The notes: generated from the letters alone by a model not told the origin. DNA of 51,553 nt from Candidatus Omnitrophota bacterium (GCA_018826075.1 JAHKAJ010000026.1:1-51553); one strand, 5' to 3'. Numbered from the stretch's first letter, positions 22,294 to 31,649 are shown. Translations and numbers: made by a program.

Positions 22294-25182
22294 ATGATTT
22301 GGAGAATAGACGTATTTTCAAAGGAAAAGCATCCCTGCTTAAAGATTGCCTTGGCAATAAGCGATTTAGGTATCGCTAAACCTGCAAACATAAAAACGGC
22401 AAAAGTCTACCTTATTGAGGCTGATTTTGATTTAGATAAGGTCAAACAAATAGCTTCTTGCCTGCTTATCGACCCGGTCACTGAAGATTATTCCTTGATT
22501 CAGGGAATTTTTAAGTCTCAACCCAAAGAAAATCAGATTTTAATTACTTACAATCCGGGGGTCTGTGATTCAGTAGGCCTGTCTTTGGAAAAAGCAGCCA
22601 GAGAGTTATCTCTAGAGGTTAAGAATGCCCGGACTGCCAGCTTTTTTGAATTTGAGGGTTTATCCAGAAAAGATATCGAATATTTAGCTCCAAGAATGCT
22701 TTATAATCCGTTGATCGAACACTTGTTGGAATATACGGCCGCCTGTAAGTTAAAGAGTCTGGATGAATTTTCCGGAAGCGACTATAATTTCAACTTGATA
22801 ACTGTGGAATTGCTTTCGGCTGACGATCAAAAACTCCAGGAGATCTCTAAAAAAGGCTGTCTTTCTCTAAGCTTGGATGAGATGAAAATAATCCAAGGCT
22901 ATTTTAAGCGGTTCAAACGCAACCCTACTGATTGCGAACTGGAGACTGTAGCTACTCTTTGGTCTGAGCATTGCGCCCACAAGACCTTTCGCGGCTTAAT
23001 CGAATATGTGCATAAAGACAGCCAGGATAAGATCGTAAAGCAGGAGACCATAAAAAGCCTTCTTAAATCAACAGTGATGAAAGCGACTAAGGATATCTCC
23101 TCGCCCGATTGTGTATCAGTGTTTGAAGATAATTCAGGGATAGTAAAGTTTGATGATAAAAATAACATTTGTTTTAAAGTCGAGACCCATAACCATCCGT
23201 CTTCTTTAGAGCCTTACGGAGGAGCTTCGACCGGTATCGGCGGAGTTATCCGGGATATCCTGGGTACTGGTTGCGCGGCTAAGCCTTTTGCTTCGGTAGA
23301 TATATTTTGTTTTTCACCCTGGCAGATGGCTCATGATCAGGTTCCTCTTGGCCTGCTTCATCCCAAGCGGATAATAAAAGGAGTAGTAAAAGGGGTCAGA
23401 GATTATGGAAATCGCATGGGCATTCCCACAGTCGCCGGAGCCGTGTTATTTGACCAGCGCTTTTTGGGCAACCCACTAGTTTACTGCGGAACTCTGGGAA
23501 TCTTACCTAAGGAAAAGTCTTTCAAAAAGTCAAAACCCGGAGATTTAGTTATTCTTTGCGGGGCAAAAACCGGAAGGGACGGAATCCACGGAGCAACGTT
23601 TTCATCTAAAGAGCTTGATGAGCATACAGTAGGCTTGACTACTGCTGTCCAGGTCGGAAATCCTATTGAGGAGAAAAAACTCACCGAAGCCATATTGCGG
23701 GCTCGTGATAAAAATTTATTCACTGCGATCACTGATTGCGGAGCCGGAGGTATTTCCAGCGCCATAACCGAGTTAGCCAGCGAACACGGGGTTAAAGTTG
23801 ACCTGGAAAAAATTCCCTTAAAGTACCGGGGAATAAGTTATACTGAAATCTGGATATCCGAATCCCAGGAGCGGATGGTATTTTTTACCAGCCCTCAGCA
23901 CCTAAAAGAGTTAGAAGCTATTTTCAATGAAGAAGATGTAGGTTTGACAGTAGTTGGAGAAGTCACTGACACTCACAAGTTAGAACTTTTCTACCAGGGT
24001 AACAGGGTTTGTGATCTTGATTTAGACTTTATTTTCAATTTACCCCAGCTAAAAAAGAAGGCCTTTTGGAAAGATAATGAAGAAGAGGATTTAAAATTAG
24101 AAGTCAAAAGTTCTTACAGCCAGGATTTAGAAGCCTTGCTTGGCCGGCCTAATATCGCTTGTAAAGATTGGGTTATCCGGGAATATGATCATGAAGTCCA
24201 GGCCGGTTCAGTTACCAAGGCGGTTTCGGGGATTGAAAACATCGCCTTAAGCGATGCGGCAGTCAGCCGGCCGGATTTAGGAAGCGATAAAGCGGTAGTA
24301 ATCGGTTTCGGAATTAATCCTTTTTATTCTGATCTTGATCCTTATTGGATGGCGGCTTTAGCTATTGATGAGGCTTTGCGTAATATCGTGGCTTGCGGCG
24401 GAGATCCTGATAAGACCTTTATTCTTGATAATTTCAGCTGGGGCTCGCCGGCAGATGAGCTGGTTTTAGGATCTTTAGTCAGGGCTTCTTTAGGTTGTTA
24501 TGATTTCGCTACTTATTACCGGACACCTTTTATTTCTGGAAAAGACAGTCTTTATAACGAATACGATGTTAGAGGTAAGCACATATCTATCCCGGGAACC
24601 CTTTTGATCTCAGCCATGTCGGTGATCTCTGATTGGCGTAAAGCTAAAAGTAATCATTTTAGAACCAAAGACAATCTGATCTATGTGTTAGGTTTTAGCA
24701 GGCCGGAGTTGGGAGCCTCGGAATATTTCAGGAGTCTAGATATTAAAAAAGGCCTGGTGCCTAAAGTCGATAAAAAAATTGCCAGAGATATTTTTAAGCA
24801 GCTCAGCCAGGCTATTGAAGGCGGACTTACTGAATCCTGTCATGATTGTTCAGAAGGAGGCTTGGCAGTTAGCGTTTCTGAGATGTGTATCGGGGGAGAT
24901 TTAGGAGCAAATATATTTCTGGCAGAAGTTCCTAAAGCCGAAAACATGTTTGATTATGAAATATTGTTTTCTGAGTCGCCTACGCGGTTTATTGTTGAGG
25001 TAAAAAAAGAGAACCAGAAAGCTTTTGAATCAGCTTTAGCCGGTCTGCCCTTAGGGCTTATCGGCTGTGTTTGCGATGAAAAGAAATTAGTAATCTATAA
25101 TCACCAGCAAAAAGAAGTAGTCAACAGCCAGGTTGAAGATTTACGCCGGTCCTGGATGGCTACTTTTGGGGAATTTCGTTAA
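22294..25182 (+). CDS. purL: Phosphoribosylformylglycinamidine synthase, PurS-PurL fusion type
   Basis: ATP-dependent subunit of FGAM synthase. At 962 residues it is longer than the small PurL (about 730) and shorter than the all-in-one form (about 1300). The first 200 residues appear to be a PurS-like domain, and the catalytic core starts near residue 222 (TLWSEHCAHKTFRGL). VETHNHPSSLEPYGGASTG and CGAGGISSAITELASEHG are conserved core motifs. The glutaminase PurQ is the next gene, 6 nt on. ATG at 22294 has no good ribosome binding site, so the start is less certain. A cluttered 65-nt gap separates it from purB. Confidence 0.93.
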   Translation: MIWRIDVFSKEKHPCLKIALAISDLGIAKPANIKTAKVYLIEADFDLDKVKQIASCLLIDPVTEDYSLIQGIFKSQPKENQILITYNPGVCDSVGLSLEKAARELSLEVKNARTASFFEFEGLSRKDIEYLAPRMLYNPLIEHLLEYTAACKLKSLDEFSGSDYNFNLITVELLSADDQKLQEISKKGCLSLSLDEMKIIQGYFKRFKRNPTDCELETVATLWSEHCAHKTFRGLIEYVHKDSQDKIVKQETIKSLLKSTVMKATKDISSPDCVSVFEDNSGIVKFDDKNNICFKVETHNHPSSLEPYGGASTGIGGVIRDILGTGCAAKPFASVDIFCFSPWQMAHDQVPLGLLHPKRIIKGVVKGVRDYGNRMGIPTVAGAVLFDQRFLGNPLVYCGTLGILPKEKSFKKSKPGDLVILCGAKTGRDGIHGATFSSKELDEHTVGLTTAVQVGNPIEEKKLTEAILRARDKNLFTAITDCGAGGISSAITELASEHGVKVDLEKIPLKYRGISYTEIWISESQERMVFFTSPQHLKELEAIFNEEDVGLTVVGEVTDTHKLELFYQGNRVCDLDLDFIFNLPQLKKKAFWKDNEEEDLKLEVKSSYSQDLEALLGRPNIACKDWVIREYDHEVQAGSVTKAVSGIENIALSDAAVSRPDLGSDKAVVIGFGINPFYSDLDPYWMAALAIDEALRNIVACGGDPDKTFILDNFSWGSPADELVLGSLVRASLGCYDFATYYRTPFISGKDSLYNEYDVRGKHISIPGTLLISAMSVISDWRKAKSNHFRTKDNLIYVLGFSRPELGASEYFRSLDIKKGLVPKVDKKIARDIFKQLSQAIEGGLTESCHDCSEGGLAVSVSEMCIGGDLGANIFLAEVPKAENMFDYEILFSESPTRFIVEVKKENQKAFESALAGLPLGLIGCVCDEKKLVIYNHQQKEVVNSQVEDLRRSWMATFGEFR

Positions 25183-25188
25183 TCATTT

Positions 25189-25947
25189 ATGAAACCCAAA
25201 GCTTTAATTATCAGGACTGCCGGGACCAACTGTGATAAAGAAACTGAATTTGCCTTTCAATCAGCCGGGGCCGAAACCTCGCTTTTTCATATAAACTACC
25301 TTAAGCAGAGATCTGATTTTTCAGACTTCCAGATAGTTTGTATTCCCGGAGGCTTTAGCTACGGAGATGACTTGGGAGCCGGAAAGATATTATCCTTGGA
25401 GCTCATTTCCTGGTTTAAAGACGCTCTTAAACAGTTTATTGATAAAGGAGGCCTGATCCTAGGCATTTGTAACGGTTTTCAAGTCTTAGTTAAAACCGGT
25501 ATTCTTCCTGATAAAGATTTTCAGCAGAAAGTAACCCTTACCGATAATGACTCCGGCCGGTTTGAAGACCGTTGGGTTTATTTAAAGGTTGAGAATGAGG
25601 GTGTCTGGCTTAAGGGGTTGGATGAAAAAATAGTTTTACCGGTTGCTCACGGAGAAGGAAAATTCTATACAGAAAGTGGTATTTTAGATAGAATAGAAGC
25701 TAATCGTCAGGTTGCCTTGCGTTACGTTGATGTTTCGCAGAAGATGGCTGGTTACCCTTTTAACCCCAATGGTTCGATGAAGAACATAGCCGGGATTACC
25801 GATGCCACCGGCAGGGTTTTAGGTCTTATGCCGCATCCTGAGCGGTTTATGTTTAAGCATCATTGGCCTTTTTGGAGTAGAAATGAGTTGTTTCCTTTCG
25901 GGTGCACATTTTTTAAAAATGCAGTAAACTATTTTAAACAGGGGTAA
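25189..25947 (+). CDS. purQ: Phosphoribosylformylglycinamidine synthase glutaminase subunit
   Basis: Class I glutamine amidotransferase giving ammonia to PurL. The nucleophile Cys is in LILGICNGFQVLV at about residue 93, and the catalytic His in GLMPHPERFMF near residue 221. IPGGFSYGDDLGAGKILS is typical. The 252 residues fit the PurQ of PurS/L/Q systems and agree with the PurS-PurL form of the neighbour. Encoded 6 nt after purL. Confidence 0.96.
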   Translation: MKPKALIIRTAGTNCDKETEFAFQSAGAETSLFHINYLKQRSDFSDFQIVCIPGGFSYGDDLGAGKILSLELISWFKDALKQFIDKGGLILGICNGFQVLVKTGILPDKDFQQKVTLTDNDSGRFEDRWVYLKVENEGVWLKGLDEKIVLPVAHGEGKFYTESGILDRIEANRQVALRYVDVSQKMAGYPFNPNGSMKNIAGITDATGRVLGLMPHPERFMFKHHWPFWSRNELFPFGCTFFKNAVNYFKQG

Positions 25948-25978
25948 TCAATAGATTGCTTCGTTAAAGGGAGCTACC

Positions 25979-27382
25979 ATGAGCGGACTATTCGGCGTAA
26001 TATCCAAAGGTGATTGTTTGAAAGATCTGTTTTACGGAACTGATTATCATTCGCATATGGGAACTGAATATGGAGGGGTGGCTGTACTCGGTGAATCCTT
26101 TAACCGCCAGATACACAATATCAGCCAGACTCAGTTTAAGTCAAAGTTTTATGAAGACTATAAACATATGGAGGGCGATAAGGGTATTGGGGTTATCAGT
26201 GACTTTGACGAACAGCCGATTTATTTGAATTCCAAGTTTGGGCCATTCTGTATAGTTACCGCCGGGTTGATTGACAACCGGGACAAATTGGTTGAGAAAC
26301 TCCTACAGGAAGGGGTAACTTTTAGTGAAGTCACTAAAGGCGGAGTCAACACCGCTGAATTAATCGCTAAGTTGATCAGCCAGGGTGATGATTTGATCGA
26401 CGGCATTGAAAAGATGTTTAACCGGATAGAGGGGTCTTGTTCTCTGCTGCTGTTGACTAAAGACGGTATCTACGCTGCCCGTGACCGCCGGGGTTATACT
26501 CCCTTGGCTATTGGAAAAAAAGATTCAGCTTACGCTATTACTTCTGAGACTAGTGCTTTTCCCAATTTAGGATTTAAGATCGTTAAATATGTACAGCCCG
26601 GTGAGATTGTTTTGGTTGACCAAAAGGGAATGCATGAGAAAAAAAGCGGTTTAAAAGATAACCAGATCTGTACTTTTCTCTGGATCTATACTGGTTTCCC
26701 GGCTTCTACTTATGAAGGTATAAATACCGAAGTAGTAAGAGAAGAATGTGGAAAGCGGCTGGCCCGGCGGGATAAAGATATTGAAGTGGATTTGGTTTCT
26801 GGGGTTCCTGATTCAGGAGTGGCTCATGCCATAGGTTATGCTATTGAGTCGGGTAAGCCGTATCGCCGGCCGCTGGTTAAATATACTCCCGGTTATGGAA
26901 GAAGTTATACTCCGCCTTCACAGGAAACCCGCGATTTGATCGCCAAGATGAAACTTATCCCGATAAAAGATATAATCAAAGGTAACCGGATCGTGGTTTG
27001 TGAAGATTCGATTGTCCGGGGTACCCAGCTTAAGAATTTTACGGTTAAAAAACTTTGGGAAGCCGGGGCTAAAGAAGTTCATGCCCGGCCGGCCTGTCCG
27101 CCGTTGATGTTTCCCTGTAAGTTTTGCCTTTCCACCCGCAGTTTTGACGAATTAGCTGCCCGAAAGGCCATAAAAGCTATTGAGGGTAAGGAAGTTGAAG
27201 ATATAAGCGAGTATTTGGACAGTAATTCTTCCAAATACGCCAAAATGGTCGCCTGGATCGCCAAGGATTTGGAAGTAACTACTTTGCGCTATCAGACCAT
27301 TGAAGATTTGATCGAGGCTGTAGGCTTACCCAAAGAGAAACTTTGCCTTTACTGTTGGAAGGGTGATTTTTGTCAGAAATGA
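25979..27382 (+). CDS. purF: Amidophosphoribosyltransferase-like protein without the N-terminal Cys
   Basis: Homologue of PurF, the first committed enzyme of purine synthesis. It has an Ntn-type glutaminase domain (residues 1-230) and a PRTase domain with VVCEDSIVRGTQLKN at about residue 340. C-terminal Cys motifs CKFC and CLYCWKGDFC resemble the iron-sulphur ligands of the Bacillus type. The protein starts MSGLFGVISKG, so the nucleophilic Cys expected right after Met is Ser. No other in-frame start offers a Cys. It may use free ammonia or have another glutaminase mechanism. Length is 467 residues; it lies in the pur operon and overlaps purM. Confidence 0.9.
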   Translation: MSGLFGVISKGDCLKDLFYGTDYHSHMGTEYGGVAVLGESFNRQIHNISQTQFKSKFYEDYKHMEGDKGIGVISDFDEQPIYLNSKFGPFCIVTAGLIDNRDKLVEKLLQEGVTFSEVTKGGVNTAELIAKLISQGDDLIDGIEKMFNRIEGSCSLLLLTKDGIYAARDRRGYTPLAIGKKDSAYAITSETSAFPNLGFKIVKYVQPGEIVLVDQKGMHEKKSGLKDNQICTFLWIYTGFPASTYEGINTEVVREECGKRLARRDKDIEVDLVSGVPDSGVAHAIGYAIESGKPYRRPLVKYTPGYGRSYTPPSQETRDLIAKMKLIPIKDIIKGNRIVVCEDSIVRGTQLKNFTVKKLWEAGAKEVHARPACPPLMFPCKFCLSTRSFDELAARKAIKAIEGKEVEDISEYLDSNSSKYAKMVAWIAKDLEVTTLRYQTIEDLIEAVGLPKEKLCLYCWKGDFCQK

Positions 27383-28374
27383 TTATGGGAAAAATAAATT
27401 ATCAAAAATCCGGGGTCAATGTAAAGAAAGGCGAGCTGTTTGCTAAAAAGATTAAAATCGTAAGCTCCGAGCTTAAGGCTTTTGGTTCACTTTTTGATTT
27501 AAAACCTTGGCTTAAAAGTTGCCGAAATCCGGTTTTAGTTTCTTCAACTGACGGTGTGGGCACAAAGCTTAAAATCGCCCAGGAGTTGAATATTCACCAT
27601 ACGGTAGGCATTGATCTGGTGGCGATGAATGTTAACGACGTGATCTGCCTGGGGGCAAAACCACTGTTCTTTCTGGATTATATTGCTTGCGGTAAATTAA
27701 ATCTGGATATTATGGTTAAGGTTATTGCTGGTATCAAAAAAGGCCTTAAAGATTCAGATTGCCGGCTTCTCGGAGGTGAGACTGCCGAGATGCCGGGGAT
27801 GTATAAGCCGGCTGAATATGATTTGGCCGGTTTTTGTGCAGGTTTAGTCGATAAAACCAAGATCATCAACGGAAAGAATATTAAAGCCGGCGATTTAGTG
27901 ATCGGCCTTGAATCTTCCGGGTTCCACTCTAACGGTTTTTCTCTGGTCCGAAAAGCTTTGGGGCCAAAAGGCATAAAGCAATACGGTAGAGAGTTATTAA
28001 TTCCGACGCGCATTTACGTACGACCAATCCTTTCTTTATTGTCAGCTATTAGCCATAAGCCATTAGCCATTAAAGGTATTGCTCATATAACCGGAGGTGC
28101 TTTTTACAATAAAGCCACCAAGGTTTTACCTGAAAAGTTAGGCATGGTAATTAATAAAAAAAGCTGGCCGGTTCCTGAGATCTTTAAGATTGTTCAACAA
28201 AAAGGAAAGATCAGCGAAAAAGAGATGTATTCGGTGTTTAATATGGGCATTGGGATGATGGTCGTAGCCGATAAAAACCAAGCCCAAAAAATCTGCAAGT
28301 ACTTAAACCCATTGGTTAGATCCCGCATTATCGGTGAGGTAGTGAAATCTTCCCAGAGGATGGTTTTGAAATGA
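27379..28374 (+). CDS. purM: Phosphoribosylformylglycinamidine cyclo-ligase, carrying a heptanucleotide repeat
   Basis: Closes the imidazole ring to give AIR. SSTDGVGTKLKIAQELN, LGGETAEMPGMY and IAHITGGAFYNKATK identify the family. The ATG at 27379 overlaps the purF stop (ATGA); TTG at 27370 and ATG at 27385 are alternatives. Length is about 331 residues. Four tandem heptamers of the AGCCATT type (28044-28071) lie in the coding sequence and read SAISHKPLA just before the IKGIAHITGG motif, where relatives are shorter. It overlaps purD by 4 bp. Confidence 0.95.
   Translation: MIMGKINYQKSGVNVKKGELFAKKIKIVSSELKAFGSLFDLKPWLKSCRNPVLVSSTDGVGTKLKIAQELNIHHTVGIDLVAMNVNDVICLGAKPLFFLDYIACGKLNLDIMVKVIAGIKKGLKDSDCRLLGGETAEMPGMYKPAEYDLAGFCAGLVDKTKIINGKNIKAGDLVIGLESSGFHSNGFSLVRKALGPKGIKQYGRELLIPTRIYVRPILSLLSAISHKPLAIKGIAHITGGAFYNKATKVLPEKLGMVINKKSWPVPEIFKIVQQKGKISEKEMYSVFNMGIGMMVVADKNQAQKICKYLNPLVRSRIIGEVVKSSQRMVLK
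28044..28071 (+). repeat. Heptanucleotide tandem repeat inside purM
   Basis: Four heptamers in a row: AGCTATT, AGCCATA, AGCCATT, AGCCATT. Three units equal 21 bp, or seven codons, so gain or loss of three units would keep the frame. Confidence 0.9.
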
Positions 28375-29648
28375 GAGTTTTAGTTATTGGTTCAGGCGGC
28401 AGAGAACATTGCCTGGCCTGGAAGTTAGCCCAATCACCTTCAGTCGATAAACTTTATTGTGCTCCTGGAAACGGCGGAACCGGCCTGGTAGCTGAAAACA
28501 TCGATATAGCGGCAACCGATATCGATAAACTTCTTGAATTTGCTTTAAGCCAAAAAATTGATTTGACGGTTGTCGGCCCGGAACTGCCCTTAGTTGAGGG
28601 AATCGTTGACCGGTTTAAAGCTAAAGGGTTGAAAATCTTTGGTCCGGTTAAAGATTTGGCCCGTCTGGAAGGAAGTAAGATTTTCGCTAAAGAATTGTTG
28701 CAAAAATACGGCATTCCCACTGCTGATTTTAAGGTTTTTGATTCGGCCGAAGCCGCTAAAACTTACATTCAAAAAAAGCAAGCCCCTTTAGTGGTAAAAG
28801 CCGACGGTTTAGCCGCCGGAAAAGGGGTTATTGTTTGCTTAACGATTAAAGAAGCTGTAGAAGCTATAGATTTAATCATGGTCAGAAAAGAATTCGGCGC
28901 TGCCGGCCGACAGATCATTATTGAGGATTGTCTTAAAGGAGAGGAAGTTTCTATTATAGCTTTCATTGACGGAGAGACAATTGTTCCTTTAGTGGCTTCT
29001 CAGGATCATAAGCGCATCTTCGACGCTGATCAAGGCCCCAATACTGGCGGAATGGGTGCTTATTCACCAGCTCCTTTAATCGGCCAGAAGCTTTTAACAA
29101 TAATCATCGATAAGATTTTCAAGCCTTTAATCGAAGGATTAAACAGCGAAGAAAGGATTTATCAGGGTATTCTTTATGCTGGTTTGATGATTGAAAATGA
29201 TCAACCTTATGTTTTAGAGTTCAATGTGAGGTTTGGCGACCCGGAAACTCAGGCAATTTTACCTAAATTAAAAAGCGATTTAGCCGAGGTCATGCTAAAG
29301 ACCGTTGATCGGAAATTAAAAGAGGTAGTTTTAGAGTGGGATCAGCGGTTTTGCCTTTCCGTGGTTTTAGCTTCCGGAGGATACCCGGGAGATTACCAAA
29401 AAAATAAAGAGATCAAAGGCTTGGATAAACTCGGTGGCCTTAAAGATGTTTTTGTTTTTCATGCCGGGACAAAGAAAGATACCGGGTTTTTTACCAGCGG
29501 CGGAAGAGTATTGAATATCAGCGCTTTAGGTGATACCATAAAAGAGGCTCAAAATAAAGCCTATAAGGCTATCGGTGATATCCAGTTTGAAAATATGTTT
29601 TACCGAAAAGATATCGGCGATAAAGCCTTAAAAAGCGCCGCGGCTTAA
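28371..29648 (+). CDS. purD: Phosphoribosylamine-glycine ligase
   Basis: ATP-grasp enzyme making GAR. The N-terminus MRVLVIGSGGREHCLAWKL is diagnostic. The ATP-grasp motifs APLVVKADGLAAGKGVIVC and the GARS signature RFGDPETQ (in LEFNVRFGDPETQAILP) are present. The 425 residues are normal. Starts inside the purM stop (ATGA overlap) with GAGGA upstream. Confidence 0.97.
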   Translation: MRVLVIGSGGREHCLAWKLAQSPSVDKLYCAPGNGGTGLVAENIDIAATDIDKLLEFALSQKIDLTVVGPELPLVEGIVDRFKAKGLKIFGPVKDLARLEGSKIFAKELLQKYGIPTADFKVFDSAEAAKTYIQKKQAPLVVKADGLAAGKGVIVCLTIKEAVEAIDLIMVRKEFGAAGRQIIIEDCLKGEEVSIIAFIDGETIVPLVASQDHKRIFDADQGPNTGGMGAYSPAPLIGQKLLTIIIDKIFKPLIEGLNSEERIYQGILYAGLMIENDQPYVLEFNVRFGDPETQAILPKLKSDLAEVMLKTVDRKLKEVVLEWDQRFCLSVVLASGGYPGDYQKNKEIKGLDKLGGLKDVFVFHAGTKKDTGFFTSGGRVLNISALGDTIKEAQNKAYKAIGDIQFENMFYRKDIGDKALKSAAA

Positions 29649-29660
29649 AAGGGAGGCAAA

Positions 29661-30119
29661 ATGAAAGAAAAAATAGCTGTTATTTTAGGAAGTAAAAGTG
29701 ATATAACGACTTTAGAAGATGGTATAGGCTTATTAAAGGAGTTCAAGATTCCCTACAGCTTAGAAGTAATTTCTGCCCACAGAAATCCTGAAAAATTAAG
29801 AAAATACTGTCAGGAAATGGAATCTAAAGGTGTCGAAGCTGTAATTGCTTGTGCTGGGATGGCTGCAGCTTTACCGGGTTTTATTGCCTCTTACGTGGAT
29901 ATCCCGGTTATCGGCGTAGCTTTAAAAGGCGGGTTGCTTGACGGCTTAGATGCACTTTTTTCCATGGTTAGTACTCCTAAAGGTTTAGGCGTGGCTTCCA
30001 CTGGTGTGGGCAAAAGCGCCTTTATCAATGCTATAATTTTTTCTTTGGAAATTTTAGCCGGCAAAGATAAAGATTACAGCGCTATTCTAAAGAAATTAAA
30101 AGCTAAATTCAAACAGTGA
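29661..30119 (+). CDS. purE: Phosphoribosylaminoimidazole carboxylase/mutase PurE, variant site
   Basis: PurE family enzyme converting carboxylated AIR (class I) or AIR plus CO2 (class II) to CAIR. ILGSKSDITTLEDG and SAHRNPEKL (His40) match class I. The second site normally reads GGAAHLPG, but here it is GMAAALPG, so the usual His is Ala70. No purK is present in the window. Length is 152 residues, normal. Which carbon source it uses cannot be told from the sequence. It follows purD by 12 nt and its stop overlaps the next start (GTGA). Confidence 0.92.
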   Translation: MKEKIAVILGSKSDITTLEDGIGLLKEFKIPYSLEVISAHRNPEKLRKYCQEMESKGVEAVIACAGMAAALPGFIASYVDIPVIGVALKGGLLDGLDALFSMVSTPKGLGVASTGVGKSAFINAIIFSLEILAGKDKDYSAILKKLKAKFKQ

Positions 30120-31180
30120 AAACACTAGTAATCGATCCTAAAAACATCAATCAGTCTTTAGTTGAACAGGCGGTAACCAAACTTTCCGAAGGCGGCATTG
30201 TGTCTTTACCTACCGAAACTGTTTATGGGCTGGCTTGCCGGGTTGACAATCAAGCAGCAGTAAACCGGCTGTATGAACTAAAGGCCAGGCCTAAAGATAA
30301 GCCTTTTTCCCTAGCTTTGGGAAGCGTCGATGAAGTTTTTAAAAGCTACTTTGATGTTTTGCCGCCGTTTGCTTACCGTTTGATTGAAAAGTTCTGGCCG
30401 GGGCCTTTGACCCTTGTTTATTACACTCGGGATGATAAAAAAATCGGCATCCGGGTTCCAGCTCAAGAAATCACTCAGAGGATCCTTCAAGATTTAGGCT
30501 TGGCAGTCTTTCTTCCTTCAGCTAATTTAAGCGGCCAAAAGGAGGCAGTCACTGCTAAAGAGGTTGAAGATACTTTTGGTTCAAAAATAGACTTGATTGT
30601 TGACGGCGGGCCGGCTGATTTATCCACAGCCTCGACAGTGCTTGACCTTACCCAGAAGCCGTTTAAGGTTTTGCGTGATGGTTCAATCAGCGAAGAGGAC
30701 ATTGCTAAGGTTTTTATCCGCAAACGAATACTTTTTGTCTGTACCGGGAACAGCTGCCGTTCTCCGATGGCCCAATATCTTTTGGAAAAGTATCTACGGG
30801 AAACCAAGTTGTATTTCGAAGATAGGTATGAGATAATTTCCCGGGGCATTTCTGCTCCCGAAGGCTTGGCTGCATCCGGAGCAGTAGTTGATATTTTGAA
30901 ATCCAAAGAAGGTGTAGATATCAGGGATTTTTCGGCTCGCCGGCTCACCCGGCAGATAGTTTTTTCTTCAGATCTGATTTTTACTATGGAAGACCGCCAG
31001 GCTGATTATATTTTAAACTCTATTCCTTCGGCTTCGGGTAGGGTTTTTAACCTGAAAAAATTTCTTAGCCCTGGTTCAGAACAGGATATTCCTGATCCGA
31101 TCAGCCAGCCAATGCCGGTTTATGAAAAAGTATATTCGTTAATAAAAGAAGCGATTTTAGAGTTGAGAGATTGGGTTTGA
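30116..31180 (+). CDS. Fusion of Sua5/YrdC threonylcarbamoyl-AMP synthase and low-molecular-weight phosphatase
   Basis: Residues 1-200 are a Sua5/TsaC/YrdC domain that makes threonylcarbamoyl-AMP for the t6A tRNA modification (GGIVSLPTETVYGLACRV, KARPKDKPFSLAL, FLPSANLSGQ). Residues 204-354 are a low-molecular-weight protein phosphatase with P-loop CTGNSCRS (Cys209, Arg215) and the acid loop DIPDPISQP. Residue 213 is Ser where the arginine phosphatase YwlE has Thr and tyrosine phosphatases have Ile, so arginine phosphatase activity is possible. rpiB and glyA follow, the same order as ywlC-ywlE-ywlF-glyA in Bacillus. GTG start at 30116 overlaps the purE stop. Confidence 0.9.
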   Translation: MKTLVIDPKNINQSLVEQAVTKLSEGGIVSLPTETVYGLACRVDNQAAVNRLYELKARPKDKPFSLALGSVDEVFKSYFDVLPPFAYRLIEKFWPGPLTLVYYTRDDKKIGIRVPAQEITQRILQDLGLAVFLPSANLSGQKEAVTAKEVEDTFGSKIDLIVDGGPADLSTASTVLDLTQKPFKVLRDGSISEEDIAKVFIRKRILFVCTGNSCRSPMAQYLLEKYLRETKLYFEDRYEIISRGISAPEGLAASGAVVDILKSKEGVDIRDFSARRLTRQIVFSSDLIFTMEDRQADYILNSIPSASGRVFNLKKFLSPGSEQDIPDPISQPMPVYEKVYSLIKEAILELRDWV

Positions 31181-31199
31181 TCAAACATCGTGAGGCAAA

Positions 31200-31649
31200 A
31201 TGAAAATAGCCATAGCCAGTGATCACCGAGGGTTTAAATTAAAGAATACTTTGATCGATTTTCTTAAAGCTAAGGGTTATGAAGTTTTTGACTGCGGTAC
31301 TTATTCCCAGGAGCCTTGCGATTACCCGGATTATACTTATTTAGCTGCTGACCGGGTTAGAAGCAAAAAAGCTGACCGGGCAATCGTGATCTGTTATACC
31401 GGAACCGGCAGTGCAATCGTGGCTAATAAAGTAAAGGGAATCCGTGCGGCTCTGGCTTACAATTTAAAGAGCACTTATATGTCGCGCCGCCATAATAACA
31501 GTAATGTTTTAGTTTTGCCTTCTTATCTTTTTAAGGTTGAATACCTGAAAAAAATAGTCTTACGCTGGTTAAAAGAGGGCTTTGAGGGAAGCCGGCATGC
31601 CCGCCGGATTAAAAAGATCCAAGAAATAGAGGAGAGAGAAAATGCCTGA
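31200..31649 (+). CDS. rpiB: Ribose-5-phosphate isomerase B (RpiB/LacAB family)
   Basis: Interconverts ribose 5-phosphate and ribulose 5-phosphate. [15 protein letters not shown] at the start, [20 protein letters not shown] with the catalytic Cys, and [14 protein letters not shown] match the family. The active loop reads CYTGTGS rather than the common CGTGIGM, a modest change. It has 149 residues, overlaps glyA by 8 bp, and lies in the Sua5-phosphatase-rpiB-glyA order. Confidence 0.94.
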   Translation: MKIAIASDHRGFKLKNTLIDFLKAKGYEVFDCGTYSQEPCDYPDYTYLAADRVRSKKADRAIVICYTGTGSAIVANKVKGIRAALAYNLKSTYMSRRHNNSNVLVLPSYLFKVEYLKKIVLRWLKEGFEGSRHARRIKKIQEIEERENA

